A stretch of 64,000 nucleotides of DNA from Cystobacter ferrugineus (GTDB taxonomy: Bacteria > Myxococcota > Myxococcia > Myxococcales > Myxococcaceae), in NCBI RefSeq assembly GCF_001887355.1, contig NZ_MPIN01000011.1, forward strand, positions 125,170 through 189,169. Reading direction: 5' to 3'. Of the stretch, positions 18,277-25,887 are shown in pieces (positions within the stretch are counted from its first letter, which is position 1; each line of letters starts with the position of its first letter). The translations under genes and the position numbers were made by a program. The notes below the pieces were generated by a model. It was not told the DNA's origin. It saw only the letters and a program-made list of their open reading frames with translations, and made no database searches.

Positions 18277-19176
18277 TCAGCGGCGGGAGGTCAGCGCATA
18301 GGCTTTCAGCTCCGTGGCGAGGTGATCATAGACGAGCCGCATCCGCTCGCTCGTCTGGAGGTTCTCGTGCATGACGACCCAGAGGTCGAGTGAGTAGACG
18401 AAATCCTCTGGGAGCACATGCACGAGCGTCTCCTCCCGTCGCGCCACCCCCACCTGACAGACGCCAATTCCCGCTCCCGCCCGGATGAGGGCGAGCTGCG
18501 CGAGATCGCTGTCCGTGCGCAACGCGAACGCCTCCCGGCCCATCTGGAAACCCATCGCTCGCAAGGTCTGGATCGACGGGGATTCCTTGTCGAAGCCAAT
18601 CAGCACGTGTCCGTCCAGTTCATCGAGGCTCCGGGGAGTCCCATGCCGCGCCAGGTAGTCGCGGTGCGCGTGCAGGCCCAGGGTCGTCACGCCCACCTTG
18701 CGTGACAACAGCGCCGACTGCGTGGGCCGGATCATCCGGATGGCGATGTCCGATTCCCGCTTCAGGAGATCCTGCGTGCGGTTGGACAGCACCAGTTCCA
18801 GCGAGATCCCCGGATGCCGCTCGCGAAGCCGCGCGAGCATGGGAGGCAACACCTCCGCGCCCACCACCTCGCTCGCGGTGAGCCGCACCGTCCCCCGCGC
18901 CCCTCCTTCCGCCCCCGAGATCGCCCGGCGCAGCGAGGCCGCCGCCGCCCGCATCGCCTCGGCATGCGGGCGGATCTCCAACGCCGCCTCCGTGGGCACC
19001 AGGCCCTGGGGCGACCGGACGAACAGCGGCGTCGCGAGCGCTTGCTCCAGGGCCTCGATATGGCGCCCGATGGTCGGCTGCGTCAGCCCCAGCGCACGCG
19101 CGGCGCCCGAGAGGCTGCCTTCGTCCAACACCGCCAGGAACGACCGGCACAACTGCCAGTCCAGCTCGTCCGCCAT
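18277..19176 (-). CDS. LysR-family transcriptional regulator
   Basis: A 299-residue LysR-type regulator. The N-terminal helix-turn-helix is standard (FLAVLDEGSLSGAARALGL, TQPTIGRHIEALEQALATPL), followed by a linker helix and a substrate-binding effector domain from about residue 90 (GTVRLTASEVVGAEVLPPML). The effector domain is of the type seen in regulators of oxidoreductase genes. It is divergent from an SDR-family gene starting 93 bp away and probably controls it. A palindrome overlaps its own start codon, suggesting autorepression. Confidence 0.93.
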   Translation of the reverse strand: MADELDWQLCRSFLAVLDEGSLSGAARALGLTQPTIGRHIEALEQALATPLFVRSPQGLVPTEAALEIRPHAEAMRAAAASLRRAISGAEGGARGTVRLTASEVVGAEVLPPMLARLRERHPGISLELVLSNRTQDLLKRESDIAIRMIRPTQSALLSRKVGVTTLGLHAHRDYLARHGTPRSLDELDGHVLIGFDKESPSIQTLRAMGFQMGREAFALRTDSDLAQLALIRAGAGIGVCQVGVARREETLVHVLPEDFVYSLDLWVVMHENLQTSERMRLVYDHLATELKAYALTSRR

Positions 19177-19188
19177 ACGTTTTCGTAT
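19175..19188. promoter_or_regulatory. candidate LysR operator overlapping the LysR start codon
   Basis: The perfect palindrome ATACG-TTTT-CGTAT covers the first bases of the LysR start codon and the adjacent leader. A LysR-type regulator bound here would block its own translation start region and sit about 80 bp from the divergent SDR gene. Assignment is by symmetry and position only. Confidence 0.42.
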
Positions 19189-19268
19189 AACAGCTCCACG
19201 GACATCGACAATTTTAAACGAGCCCCCGGAGCCCCATTCTTCGCCGTGTCACCACGACGGAGGAACTC

Positions 19269-20285
19269 ATGGCGAAGGAACGAATCGCGTTGGTGTTGGG
19301 AGCGACGGGTGGAGTGGGCGGGGAGACGGCGGCCGCGTTGCTCGCCAAGGGCTGGAAGGTGCGCGCCCTGCACCGTGGCGCCCAGGCGGGCGGACGTCAC
19401 GCCGGGCTCCAGGGCGCGGAGTGGATCCGCGGGGATGCCCTGCGCGCCGAGGACGTCATCCAGGCCGCGCGCGGCGCCCAACTGGTGGTCCACGCGGTCA
19501 ACCCCCCGGGCTACCGGGATTGGGAGAAGCTCGTGCTGCCCATGCTGGAGAGCAGCCTCCAGGCCGCCCGCCAGGCTGGCGCCCGGCTGGTGCTCCCCGG
19601 CACCGTCTACAACTACGGCCTCGACGCGTTTCCGGTGCTGAAGGAGGACTCACCTCAGCACCCCCACACCCGCAAGGGCAGAATCCGCGTCGCCATGGAG
19701 CGCCGCCTGGAAGAGGAAGCCGCGCGCGGCACCCGCGTCCTCATCGTGCGCGCCGGTGACTTCTTCGGGCCTCGGGCCGGCAACAACTGGTTCTCCCAGG
19801 GCTTCGTGAAGCCGGGTGCGCGGCCCCGCTCCATCACCGATCCCAACGTGCCCGGCGTGGGCCATGCCTGGGCCTACCTGCCCGACCTCGCCGCCACCCT
19901 GGCCGCGCTCGCCGAGCGCGAGGAGGAACTCCCCTCCTTCGCGCGCTTCCACTTCGGCGGCCACTGGCTGGAAGACGGCGCGGAGATGGGCCGGAGCATC
20001 CTGCGCGTCCTCGGCCACCCCACCCCGTCCGTGCGCCGGATGCCCTGGCCCCTGCTGCGGCTCGCCTCGCCCTTCAACACCACGCTGCGCGAGCTGCTCG
20101 AGATGCGCTACCTCTGGCAGCACCCCGCCCGCCTCGACAACACGCGCCTGCGCGCCTTCCTCGGCCAGGAGCCCCACACACCGTTGGATGCCGCCGTGCA
20201 CAAGGCACTCCAGGCCATGGGCTGCCTGCCGGAGGCCGCCGAGCCCGCTCGCGGCGCCTCGCCCCTGGCCACGAACCAGGCCTGA
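19269..20285 (+). CDS. NAD(P)-dependent epimerase/reductase, extended SDR family
   Basis: A 338-residue Rossmann-fold oxidoreductase. The cofactor loop is VLGATGGVGGETAAALLAKG at about 9-28, and the first acidic/basic selector region reads VRALHRG, which favours NADP over NAD. A TVYNYG block around 116-121 supplies Tyr, but the canonical YxxxK spacing is not evident (RKGRIRVAMERRLEEE follows), so this is probably an atypical extended SDR related to NAD-dependent epimerases and NmrA-like proteins. GGAGG precedes the ATG by five bases. It is divergent from the LysR gene. The substrate is unknown. Confidence 0.82.
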   Translation: MAKERIALVLGATGGVGGETAAALLAKGWKVRALHRGAQAGGRHAGLQGAEWIRGDALRAEDVIQAARGAQLVVHAVNPPGYRDWEKLVLPMLESSLQAARQAGARLVLPGTVYNYGLDAFPVLKEDSPQHPHTRKGRIRVAMERRLEEEAARGTRVLIVRAGDFFGPRAGNNWFSQGFVKPGARPRSITDPNVPGVGHAWAYLPDLAATLAALAEREEELPSFARFHFGGHWLEDGAEMGRSILRVLGHPTPSVRRMPWPLLRLASPFNTTLRELLEMRYLWQHPARLDNTRLRAFLGQEPHTPLDAAVHKALQAMGCLPEAAEPARGASPLATNQA

Positions 20286-20301
20286 CGCGAGGCGCCGAGT
20301 C

Positions 20302-20625
20302 TCAATGCACCCAATGCAGTCCGAGGGGCATCGACCCCTCCGGCCCGGAGAGCCGGCGCCACGACCACTCCGGCGCGCGCTCGAGTTCCCAGGGGAAGAA
20401 CAGATCCTCCCCCAGTCCCTCGACCCGGACCTTCACGAGGGGCTCGTGCGGGTACTGCCGGCGGGGCTCGTCATACACGAGCGCCACCACGATGCCCCAC
20501 CGCCCCAGGAACCGCCGATCCAGGGACTCCTCGGAGGCCGTGAGGGTGATGCGCATCGCCTCTCCGATGCGCACGGGCGCGCCCTCCACGTCGTGGGCGA
20601 GGATGAGTGCCGTCTGCTGGCTCAT
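20302..20625 (-). CDS. hypothetical protein, third gene of the ECF sigma operon
   Basis: A 107-residue soluble protein whose ATG overlaps the stop of the anti-sigma gene by 4 bp, so it is translationally coupled to it. It has no signal peptide or membrane segment. Readable features are VRIGEAMRITLTASEESLDR, FLGRWGIVVALVYDE and a Trp-rich end (FFPWELERAPEWSWRRLSG). I do not recognise the family. Its place in a sigma/anti-sigma operon suggests a role in the same signalling or stress response. Confidence 0.75.
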   Translation of the reverse strand: MSQQTALILAHDVEGAPVRIGEAMRITLTASEESLDRRFLGRWGIVVALVYDEPRRQYPHEPLVKVRVEGLGEDLFFPWELERAPEWSWRRLSGPEGSMPLGLHWVH

Positions 20626-21284
20626 GGGGCGAAGGACCGGGGTGTGAGGAATCTGGAAACCACGAGCGTCGTGACACTGACGAGCGCCCAGGCCAACAGG
20701 TGATAGAGCAGGACATGGTGCCGCCCCTGCGCGCACGCGAGCTCCCCCACGAACGCGCCCGCGGTGCCCGCGGACAGGCCGCCCAGCAGGGCACGCCGTG
20801 GCTGGAAGGCAGCGCCGCGCAGCGCGGCGAGCGTCACGACCCCCGGCAGCAGCCCCATGCCGAACTGGCTGAGGGTGCAGATCCACTCCGGAAAGGCGGA
20901 CGGCTCATGGACGGAGTCACGCGCGAGGACGAGGGCGGTGGCCCCCACGAGAGCCAGGCCCAACCCGGCCCACTGGAGCACTCGCCTCCGGGGCGCGAGC
21001 GCGGCCCGGGCACACACGGCGCTGATGGCCCACAACAAGGCCAGCACGGGAGCATGGGCCCACAGCACCTCGCCGGACGTGCGGCCCAGTGCCCACAACA
21101 CCCCAGCCGCCGCGGCCGTCAGCGCCACCGAGAACCCGAGCAGCCGCGCCGCCTGGGTCCTCCAGCCACTCACGGGCGCGGAACGCGCCAGCTCCGCGCG
21201 CACCGCCGCCAGGGCCCGAGCCCTCGCGGCCTCATCCCCGGCAGCCTCCCGGGAGAGCAATGTGTCCAGGGACGGAGCCATCAT
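20622..21284 (-). CDS. NrsF/DUF1109-type membrane anti-sigma factor
   Basis: A 220-residue membrane protein with a cytoplasmic N-terminus of about 50 residues and six predicted membrane helices (for example LLGFSVALTAAAAGVLWAL, VLALLWAISAVCARAAL, WALVSVTTLVVSRFL). This is the layout of NrsF-type anti-sigma factors that hold an ECF sigma factor at the membrane until a signal arrives. Its start overlaps the stop of the sigma gene by 4 bp. The N-terminal part (LDTLLSREAAGDEAARARAL) is the likely sigma-binding region. Family assignment is by topology and context; sequence similarity could not be tested. Confidence 0.75.
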   Translation of the reverse strand: MMAPSLDTLLSREAAGDEAARARALAAVRAELARSAPVSGWRTQAARLLGFSVALTAAAAGVLWALGRTSGEVLWAHAPVLALLWAISAVCARAALAPRRRVLQWAGLGLALVGATALVLARDSVHEPSAFPEWICTLSQFGMGLLPGVVTLAALRGAAFQPRRALLGGLSAGTAGAFVGELACAQGRHHVLLYHLLAWALVSVTTLVVSRFLTPRSFAP

Positions 21285-21829
21285 TCCCCCACCAGCCCGT
21301 CCAGCAGTTGCCGCAGCTTCTCGTAGCCACGGTGCGCCCGGACGCGCGCCGCGCTCACGCTGATGCCGCGCATCGAGGCGATCTCCTCGTAGGACCAGCC
21401 CTCGAGCTTGTGCAGCAGGATGGCCTCGCGCTGATCCGGCGACAGCCGCTGCAGCGCGTCCTCCAGGCGCTTGCGCATGCCGGGGTCTCCCGGATCGGCG
21501 GTGACCGGGGCTGGCGGGGGCGCGCTGTCCTGATACGCCTCGCGGTGCTGGCGGCGGCGCAGGGCATCCCTCGCGGCGTTCGCGGCGATCGTCATCAACC
21601 AGGGGCCGAAACGCGTCCCCCGTTCGAACCGGTCCCGCGAGCGGACGACCGACAAGAACGTCGTCTGCAGCAGATCCTCCGCGAGCGCACCATCACGCAC
21701 CATGCGTGCCAGGAAGCCCTGCACCGCGCCGGCATGCCGGCTGAACAGGACCTCGAAAGCAGCGTGATCTCCCTCGCAGAAGCGTTCCATGAGCTCTTCG
21801 TCCGTCGCGTTCCCCATCCCCTGGCCCAT
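21281..21829 (-). CDS. ECF-type RNA polymerase sigma factor
   Basis: A 182-residue group 4 sigma factor. Region 2 contains FEVLFSRHAGAVQGFLARMV, AEDLLQTTFLSVVRSRDRF and FGPWLMTIAANAARDALRRR; region 4 is MRKRLEDALQRLSPDQREAI with the helix-turn-helix YEEIASMRGISVSAARVRAH. It shares an operon with a membrane anti-sigma factor. The first ATG (21829) lacks a ribosome site; the ATG four codons later (21817, MGNATDEE) is equally plausible. A promoter of ECF type, GGAAAC-N16-CGTA, lies immediately upstream, suggesting that the factor transcribes its own gene. Confidence 0.93.
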   Translation of the reverse strand: MGQGMGNATDEELMERFCEGDHAAFEVLFSRHAGAVQGFLARMVRDGALAEDLLQTTFLSVVRSRDRFERGTRFGPWLMTIAANAARDALRRRQHREAYQDSAPPPAPVTADPGDPGMRKRLEDALQRLSPDQREAILLHKLEGWSYEEIASMRGISVSAARVRAHRGYEKLRQLLDGLVGE

Positions 21830-21830
21830 C

Positions 21831-21856
21831 TACGCGCCACGTGGAAAAACGTTTCC
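21831..21856 (-). promoter_or_regulatory. candidate autoregulatory ECF sigma promoter
   Basis: On the minus strand GGAAAC (21851-21856) and CGTA (21831-21834) are separated by exactly 16 bases, matching the known SigW/SigX-type consensus TGAAAC-N16-CGTA. The -10 element touches the first annotated ATG, so transcription would begin inside the first codons and translation from the ATG at 21817 on an almost leaderless transcript. Confidence 0.5.
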
Positions 21857-21885
21857 GCCCTCCGTACCGGACGGAGGGGGAAGCG
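21845..21885 (-). terminator. rho-independent terminator of the CAP lipoprotein gene
   Basis: A perfect 8-bp stem (CCCTCCGT / ACGGAGGG at 21858-21865 and 21871-21878) with a five-base loop extends with one bulge to about 15 bp. On the minus strand it is followed by TTTTT at 21849-21845. It sits 55 bp after the CAP-domain gene stop and just before the sigma gene, insulating the two. Confidence 0.7.
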
Positions 21886-21939
21886 TCAAACGCTCGAAAT
21901 CATTGGGGAAACGCCGCGAGAGCCCGCGGAAGGCGCACC

Positions 21940-22566
21940 CTACTGGGCGCCGAAGGACTGCGTCCAGTAGTGCTTGTAGGTGCTCGAGGGCGCGTAGTAG
22001 TAGCCCACGCCCAGGTGCTTGACGCCGCTGCCCATGATGTTGTTGCAGTGGCCCGTGCTCTTCATCCAGCCGGCCACCACCGCGGCGGGCGTGGCATAGC
22101 CCGCGGCGACGTTCTCCGCAGCCGACCTCCAGACGTAGCCGGCGTTGGTCATGCGCTGCCACGGGGTGGAGCCGTCGGACCCCGTGTGGCTCATGAAGTT
22201 GTTGGTGCCCATGTCCGTCGAGTGGACGCGGGCCGCGCACCGCAGCCGCTCGTCGAAGGTGAGCGCCGGGACCTTGGGCTTGGCCACGCCACCACACGTG
22301 GCACCCGCGGCCCGCTGCTGGTTCACCAGCTTGAGCACCTCGTCCTCGAACGCCGTCCAGGCCGGATTCCAGTTGAGCACCCCGTTACAGTACGCCGGGA
22401 GCGCCAGCGCCGAGGGGGCCGAGGCCGGCGTCTCGGCCGCCGCCGTCGTCGAGGAGGACTCTCCGCTCCCCGCCTCCTGCTCGAGTCCCGGATCCATTTC
22501 GCCCCCACATCCAACGGACAGGGTGGCACCCAGGACGAAAGACAACACAGAGGAAAGACGCTTCAT
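21940..22566 (-). CDS. CAP/SCP-domain lipoprotein
   Basis: A 208-residue exported lipoprotein with one CAP (SCP/PR-1) domain. The ATG at 22566 is followed by a signal sequence and a lipobox ending at Cys20 (TLSVGC). A low-complexity Ser/Thr/Ala/Glu linker of about 35 residues leads to the CAP domain. Its hallmarks are LVNQQRAAGA, the His of RVHSTDMGTNNFMSHTGSDG, the Glu of SAAENVAAGY and the last His in MKSTGHCNNIMG, which together form the metal-binding cleft. Bacterial CAP proteins are extracytoplasmic and of varied function. A strong terminator follows the gene. Confidence 0.88.
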   Translation of the reverse strand: MKRLSSVLSFVLGATLSVGCGGEMDPGLEQEAGSGESSSTTAAAETPASAPSALALPAYCNGVLNWNPAWTAFEDEVLKLVNQQRAAGATCGGVAKPKVPALTFDERLRCAARVHSTDMGTNNFMSHTGSDGSTPWQRMTNAGYVWRSAAENVAAGYATPAAVVAGWMKSTGHCNNIMGSGVKHLGVGYYYAPSSTYKHYWTQSFGAQ

Positions 22567-22908
22567 GGATGGGCCTCGATCGACAGATGTCGGGGATGAG
22601 TTGTGAAGACACGGGTAATAGACCAAAAACCCGTCTTCATGGCAATACGCGAATTCGATGTAGTTTACCGCCCTGGGTGGAAGCCGGAATGGCTCCCCCG
22701 CCCGGGGCGCGCATAGTACAGCGAGGCCCATCACCGTCTTCTCGAAAACAATCCCGCGATTTCGAGGCAGCTCAACCAGCAATCAACCGGGCACTGCCGA
22801 GGACAAAGGGCGCGTGCGTGCCGAGGCCCCGGTCGAAAGCCCGCGGGGTTTGACATGGCTTGTCATTTCGGGACGAAGCCACGGCCAAACCGTTGCAGGA
22901 ATGGCTCC
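22567..22908. other. 342-bp intergenic region upstream of the CAP lipoprotein
   Basis: No convincing gene in either strand. It must contain the promoter of the CAP gene (transcribed leftward) and the 3' flank of the metallo-hydrolase gene. The part at 22600-22670 is less GC-rich than its surroundings, fitting a promoter zone, but no hexamers can be assigned. Confidence 0.5.
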
Positions 22909-23880
22909 TCAGCGCAGGGTGCTGTAATTGGCCGGCACCCAGGTGTAGCCCTTGCCATTGGCGCGCAGATGGCCGAGGCCCGGGAACGAGACGTGATCGA
23001 TGGCCAGCCAGTAGCCCTGCCTGGCGGCCTCGGCGTAGGCCTTCGCGCGCTGGGCCGCCGCCGCCTTGGAGTCCGCGTCGTATTGGAGCGACACCGAGGG
23101 CTCGGGAAACTGCACCGCCGCCACGTGCATCACATCCCCCCAGAACACGAGCTTCTGTCCCTGGCTCTCCACCACGTAGAACGTGTGCCCCGGCGTATGG
23201 CCCGGCGACTCCAGGGTCCTGAGGCCCGGCGCCAGCTGCGTGTTGCCCGTGAACGTCTCGAGATGGCCCGCCTCGGCATACGGCGTCAACGAGTCCTTCG
23301 CCTCCTGGAAGAGCGGCTTGAGGCTCTCCGGCGCCTTCTCCGCGTTGGCGGAGCTCAGCCAGTAGTCCACCTCGCGCTTGTCCGCGTACACGCGCGCGTT
23401 CGGGAAGACGCGCTTGCCCGCCACCACCAGGCCCCCCGAGTGATCCGGGTGCGCATGGGTGAGCAGGACGGCGTCGACCTGCTCCGGCTGGTAGCCCGCC
23501 GCGCGAATGCTGGTGACCAGCTGGCCCGCCGACGGTCCGATCAGCTCACCCGCCCCCGTGTCCACCAGGAACAGCCTGGCGCCCGTGTTGATCAGATACG
23601 CGTTGATCGACGTCTCCACCGAAGAGGTGAGGAACTCGGCGGCCAGCAGCGCCTCGGCCCGGCCCGGCTTCACGTTCGTCAGATCCTTCACCACCGGCAG
23701 CGTCACGGTGCCATCCAACAGCGCGGTGATCTCGAAGTCGCCCAACATCATGCGGTAGAAGCCCGGCGCCTGCGTCTTCACCAGGGGCGCGGCAGCCTGG
23801 GCGGGCGCCGTGAACAGCCCCCCCGTCACCGAGAGCAAAGCAGCCAGCGTGGCACTCCTGGAAATGGTGCGCATCGTCAT
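22909..23880 (-). CDS. exported metallo-beta-lactamase-fold hydrolase
   Basis: A 323-residue MBL-fold protein with an N-terminal signal peptide ending near AQAA (about 30). The ATG at 23880 has AGGAG seven bases upstream. Zinc ligands are visible as HAHPDH (142-147), the later His in SPGHTPGHTF, the Asp in VFWGDVMH and the final His in LAIDHVSFPG. The group resembles exported quorum-quenching lactonase-like and AttM/PqqB-neighbour proteins, but the substrate cannot be told. It is divergent from a TetR regulator, with two operator-like palindromes between them, so it is probably derepressed by that regulator's ligand. Confidence 0.9.
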   Translation of the reverse strand: MTMRTISRSATLAALLSVTGGLFTAPAQAAAPLVKTQAPGFYRMMLGDFEITALLDGTVTLPVVKDLTNVKPGRAEALLAAEFLTSSVETSINAYLINTGARLFLVDTGAGELIGPSAGQLVTSIRAAGYQPEQVDAVLLTHAHPDHSGGLVVAGKRVFPNARVYADKREVDYWLSSANAEKAPESLKPLFQEAKDSLTPYAEAGHLETFTGNTQLAPGLRTLESPGHTPGHTFYVVESQGQKLVFWGDVMHVAAVQFPEPSVSLQYDADSKAAAAQRAKAYAEAARQGYWLAIDHVSFPGLGHLRANGKGYTWVPANYSTLR

Positions 23881-23928
23881 GAAAGGTCTCCTGGCGGTAG
23901 GATTCCCGGACACCGTCCGGACTCGGAT

Positions 23929-23965
23929 GATACCGAGCGGTCTCGTAATGATACCGATCGGTATC
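23929..23965. promoter_or_regulatory. double TetR operator in the divergent promoter region
   Basis: A perfect 16-bp palindrome GATACCGATCGGTATC lies at 23950-23965 and a related imperfect one, GATACCGAGCGGTCTC, at 23929-23944. Their starts are 21 bp apart, two helical turns, so two dimers could bind the same face. The first is 18 bp from the TetR start codon. This should repress both the TetR gene and the MBL-fold gene. Confidence 0.8.
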
Positions 23966-23982
23966 AAAGTCAAGGGGAAGGG

Positions 23983-24582
23983 ATGAAGGAGCACAAGACG
24001 ACGAAGGTGCCGCCCCGGGAGCGGATCCTCGCGGCGGCCGAGGAGCTGTTCTACCGGGAGGGGATCCGGGGCGTGGGCGTGGAGGCGATCGCCGCGCGGG
24101 CGGAGACCACGAAGATGGCGCTCTACCGCCACTTCGAGTCCAAGGACGCGCTGGTGACCGAATGGCTCCGGCTCGAGGCGGCACGCGATGAGGCCGTGCT
24201 GGAGCGGCTCGCCGCCGAGCACCCGGGAGCTCCCCGCGCGCAACTGCTGGGGTGGGCGAAGTACATCGCCGAGCGGCTGTCGGGAGAGTCGAACCGGGGC
24301 TGCCCGTTCCTCAACTCCGTGGCGGAACTGCCCGACCGCAACCACCCCGCGCGGCAGGTGATTGAAGCCCACAAGACCGCGCAGACGCGCCGCGTGGTGG
24401 AGCTCTGCGCCCAGGCGGGCCTTGCCGATCCCGAGGCGGTCGCCAGCGAGTTCATCTTCGTCATCGAGGGCGCCCAGGTGAGCGCCCAGAGCATGGACAA
24501 GGCGAACGCGTGCGAGCGCCTGCTGCGCATCATCCAAGGGCTCCTCGGCGAGGCGCCCCGCCCCGCCGCACCGCGGCGATGA
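23983..24582 (+). CDS. TetR-family transcriptional repressor
   Basis: A 199-residue TetR/AcrR regulator. The ATG at 23983 directly follows AAGGGGAAGGG. The DNA-binding domain is RILAAAEELFYREGIRGVGV, EAIAARAETTKMALYRHFES, KDALVTEWL. The ligand domain contains NRGCPFLNSVAELPDRNHPA, typical of the YcdC/AcrR subgroup with a Cys-Pro-Phe motif. It is divergent from the MBL-fold gene and probably represses both genes through the paired operators. The last codons (GEAPRPAAPRR) and the following intergenic bases are repeated 2.4 kb downstream. Confidence 0.93.
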   Translation: MKEHKTTKVPPRERILAAAEELFYREGIRGVGVEAIAARAETTKMALYRHFESKDALVTEWLRLEAARDEAVLERLAAEHPGAPRAQLLGWAKYIAERLSGESNRGCPFLNSVAELPDRNHPARQVIEAHKTAQTRRVVELCAQAGLADPEAVASEFIFVIEGAQVSAQSMDKANACERLLRIIQGLLGEAPRPAAPRR

Positions 24583-24627
24583 GTGGGGGGCGGGCCCGGC
24601 GTCCGGTGTGACGGATTCGGCGATTGA
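24547..24627 (+). repeat. direct repeat, left copy (3' end of TetR gene)
   Basis: This stretch covers the final codons of the TetR gene and the intergenic bases to GTGACGGATTCGGCGATTGA (24608-24627). The right copy at 27008-27064 shares 32 of 35 bases in the first block (24547-24581 against 27008-27042) and 20 of 20 in the last block, but lacks about 23 bases between them. The pair brackets the toxin/immunity remnant. Confidence 0.85.
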
Positions 24628-24635
24628 GCCAGTGT

Positions 24636-25385
24636 TCAGTAGAACGTATCGAATAGCGCGTCGATGCGCTCGCGCAGTGCACGCCGAGAGAGAGTCTCGG
24701 GCGGGCTGGTGCGCTCCCGTAGCGACGTCAGCGCCGCCTTCAGTGTGGGGTCCCGCGCATTGAGCCGATCGAGCGTGTCGTCCGAAACGAGCTGGTGATA
24801 CTCGAGCACCAGGGGCACCAGCCTGGCGTCGTCCTCCAGCCGAGAGGGTGAGCTCGGGCCCCCCATCGTGTCGGGGATGAGGTGCCGCACCGGCCAGGCC
24901 AGCATCCAGCCGTAATACCGGCCGTCATCGCATAGCAAGTCGAGTGACGGAGCGACGTTGATGCGGTAGCGCCTCTGGGTCGGGGCGAGTTCCTCGAAAT
25001 AACACAGCAGCGCCGAGCCATCGAGAGCCAGGTGCCTCGCGGTCGTCCCATCGAACAGGAACGACTCGCGCTCGCGCAGGCGCAGCAGCCCAGGAGCGAC
25101 GGGACTCTCCATCCAAGCGACCAACTCCCCGCGGTCCAGGTTTCGCTCCGGCACCTTGAGAATCAGCGTCTCCAGCAGCAGGGTATCGTCGCCGAACCGG
25201 AACTCGTCACCCCAATCGAAGGTACTGCCCAGCGTGCGCGCGAGGTGGGCGTCATAGCCTCGCGCGGAGCGGAAGGGGCCGACGTTGAGAGCATCCAGCG
25301 TCCATCCCGGAAGAGTGGTGAGGGCGGGTCCAGGAACTACGTCCACGGCGCGGTGGGAGGGCAAGCGGAGCGTCGTGCCATTCAT
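24636..25385 (-). CDS. hypothetical protein, possible immunity protein
   Basis: A 249-residue soluble protein with no signal peptide or membrane helix. Recognisable stretches are DWGDEFRFGDDTLLLETLIL, CDDGRYYGWMLAWPVRHLIP and a charged helical C-terminus (SRRALRERIDALFDTFY). I do not recognise a family. It is the last of three minus-strand genes in a cassette bounded by direct repeats, after a broken toxin gene and another small protein, so an immunity or cassette-cargo role is the simplest reading. Confidence 0.6.
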   Translation of the reverse strand: MNGTTLRLPSHRAVDVVPGPALTTLPGWTLDALNVGPFRSARGYDAHLARTLGSTFDWGDEFRFGDDTLLLETLILKVPERNLDRGELVAWMESPVAPGLLRLRERESFLFDGTTARHLALDGSALLCYFEELAPTQRRYRINVAPSLDLLCDDGRYYGWMLAWPVRHLIPDTMGGPSSPSRLEDDARLVPLVLEYHQLVSDDTLDRLNARDPTLKAALTSLRERTSPPETLSRRALRERIDALFDTFY

Positions 25386-25481
25386 GGGGAATCACCGGCG
25401 ATGATGGTGGAGGGGCTGGGGCGCAGTGGGATGCGAGTAGTAAGCAATAGTGGGCTCTCCGCCGCTGCGGTCAGCGAAGCG

Positions 25482-25856
25482 TTACTCGAGCGTCTCCAGG
25501 CCTGTCCATTCGCCCTCGTCGTCCGACTCCCAGCCGCGTCGAATCCATTGACCTGAACGCCATTCCACTGCAAGGCAACACTTGCCCTGTTCGGCGACGC
25601 GTCGTTTGTCGACGAAGAAGAATACAAGCGCCCAAACGGCCACGTCACCGTCATCCTTTCGGCTCGTCAGCAGCTTCACGACGAGTTCGATGATGATTCC
25701 CGGGTGCGGCGGCCCGACCATTCCCTCGAGCGTCGCGGACGCAGCGTCGACCTCAAGGCTCTCGCTCCCTTCGACGAGCCGCAACTGGCAGCCGAGGCAC
25801 ACCGATAGGGAGTGGATCCATTCGACGTGCTCCGACCAGACGTCAACAGTCTTCAT
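25482..25856 (-). CDS. hypothetical protein, probable immunity protein
   Basis: A 124-residue protein that starts at the ATG at 25856 with GGGAG about ten bases before it, 31 bp after the stop of the broken toxin gene. It begins MKTVDVWSEHVEWIHSLSVC and contains two Cys close together (VCLGCQ), a hydrophobic strand region (GIIIELVVKLLTS, VAVWALVFFFVD) and an acidic tail (ESDDEGEWTGLETLE). Small acidic proteins just downstream of polymorphic toxins are usually immunity proteins. The family is not recognised. Confidence 0.6.
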   Translation of the reverse strand: MKTVDVWSEHVEWIHSLSVCLGCQLRLVEGSESLEVDAASATLEGMVGPPHPGIIIELVVKLLTSRKDDGDVAVWALVFFFVDKRRVAEQGKCCLAVEWRSGQWIRRGWESDDEGEWTGLETLE

Positions 25857-25887
25857 CTTCGAACGCTCCCTTCCGGTCAGCCATGAC

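Noticed and set aside
22855-23982. Extended TetR frame beginning near 22855
   Set aside because: It is antisense to the MBL-fold gene; the TetR domain begins at 23983 after a good ribosome site.
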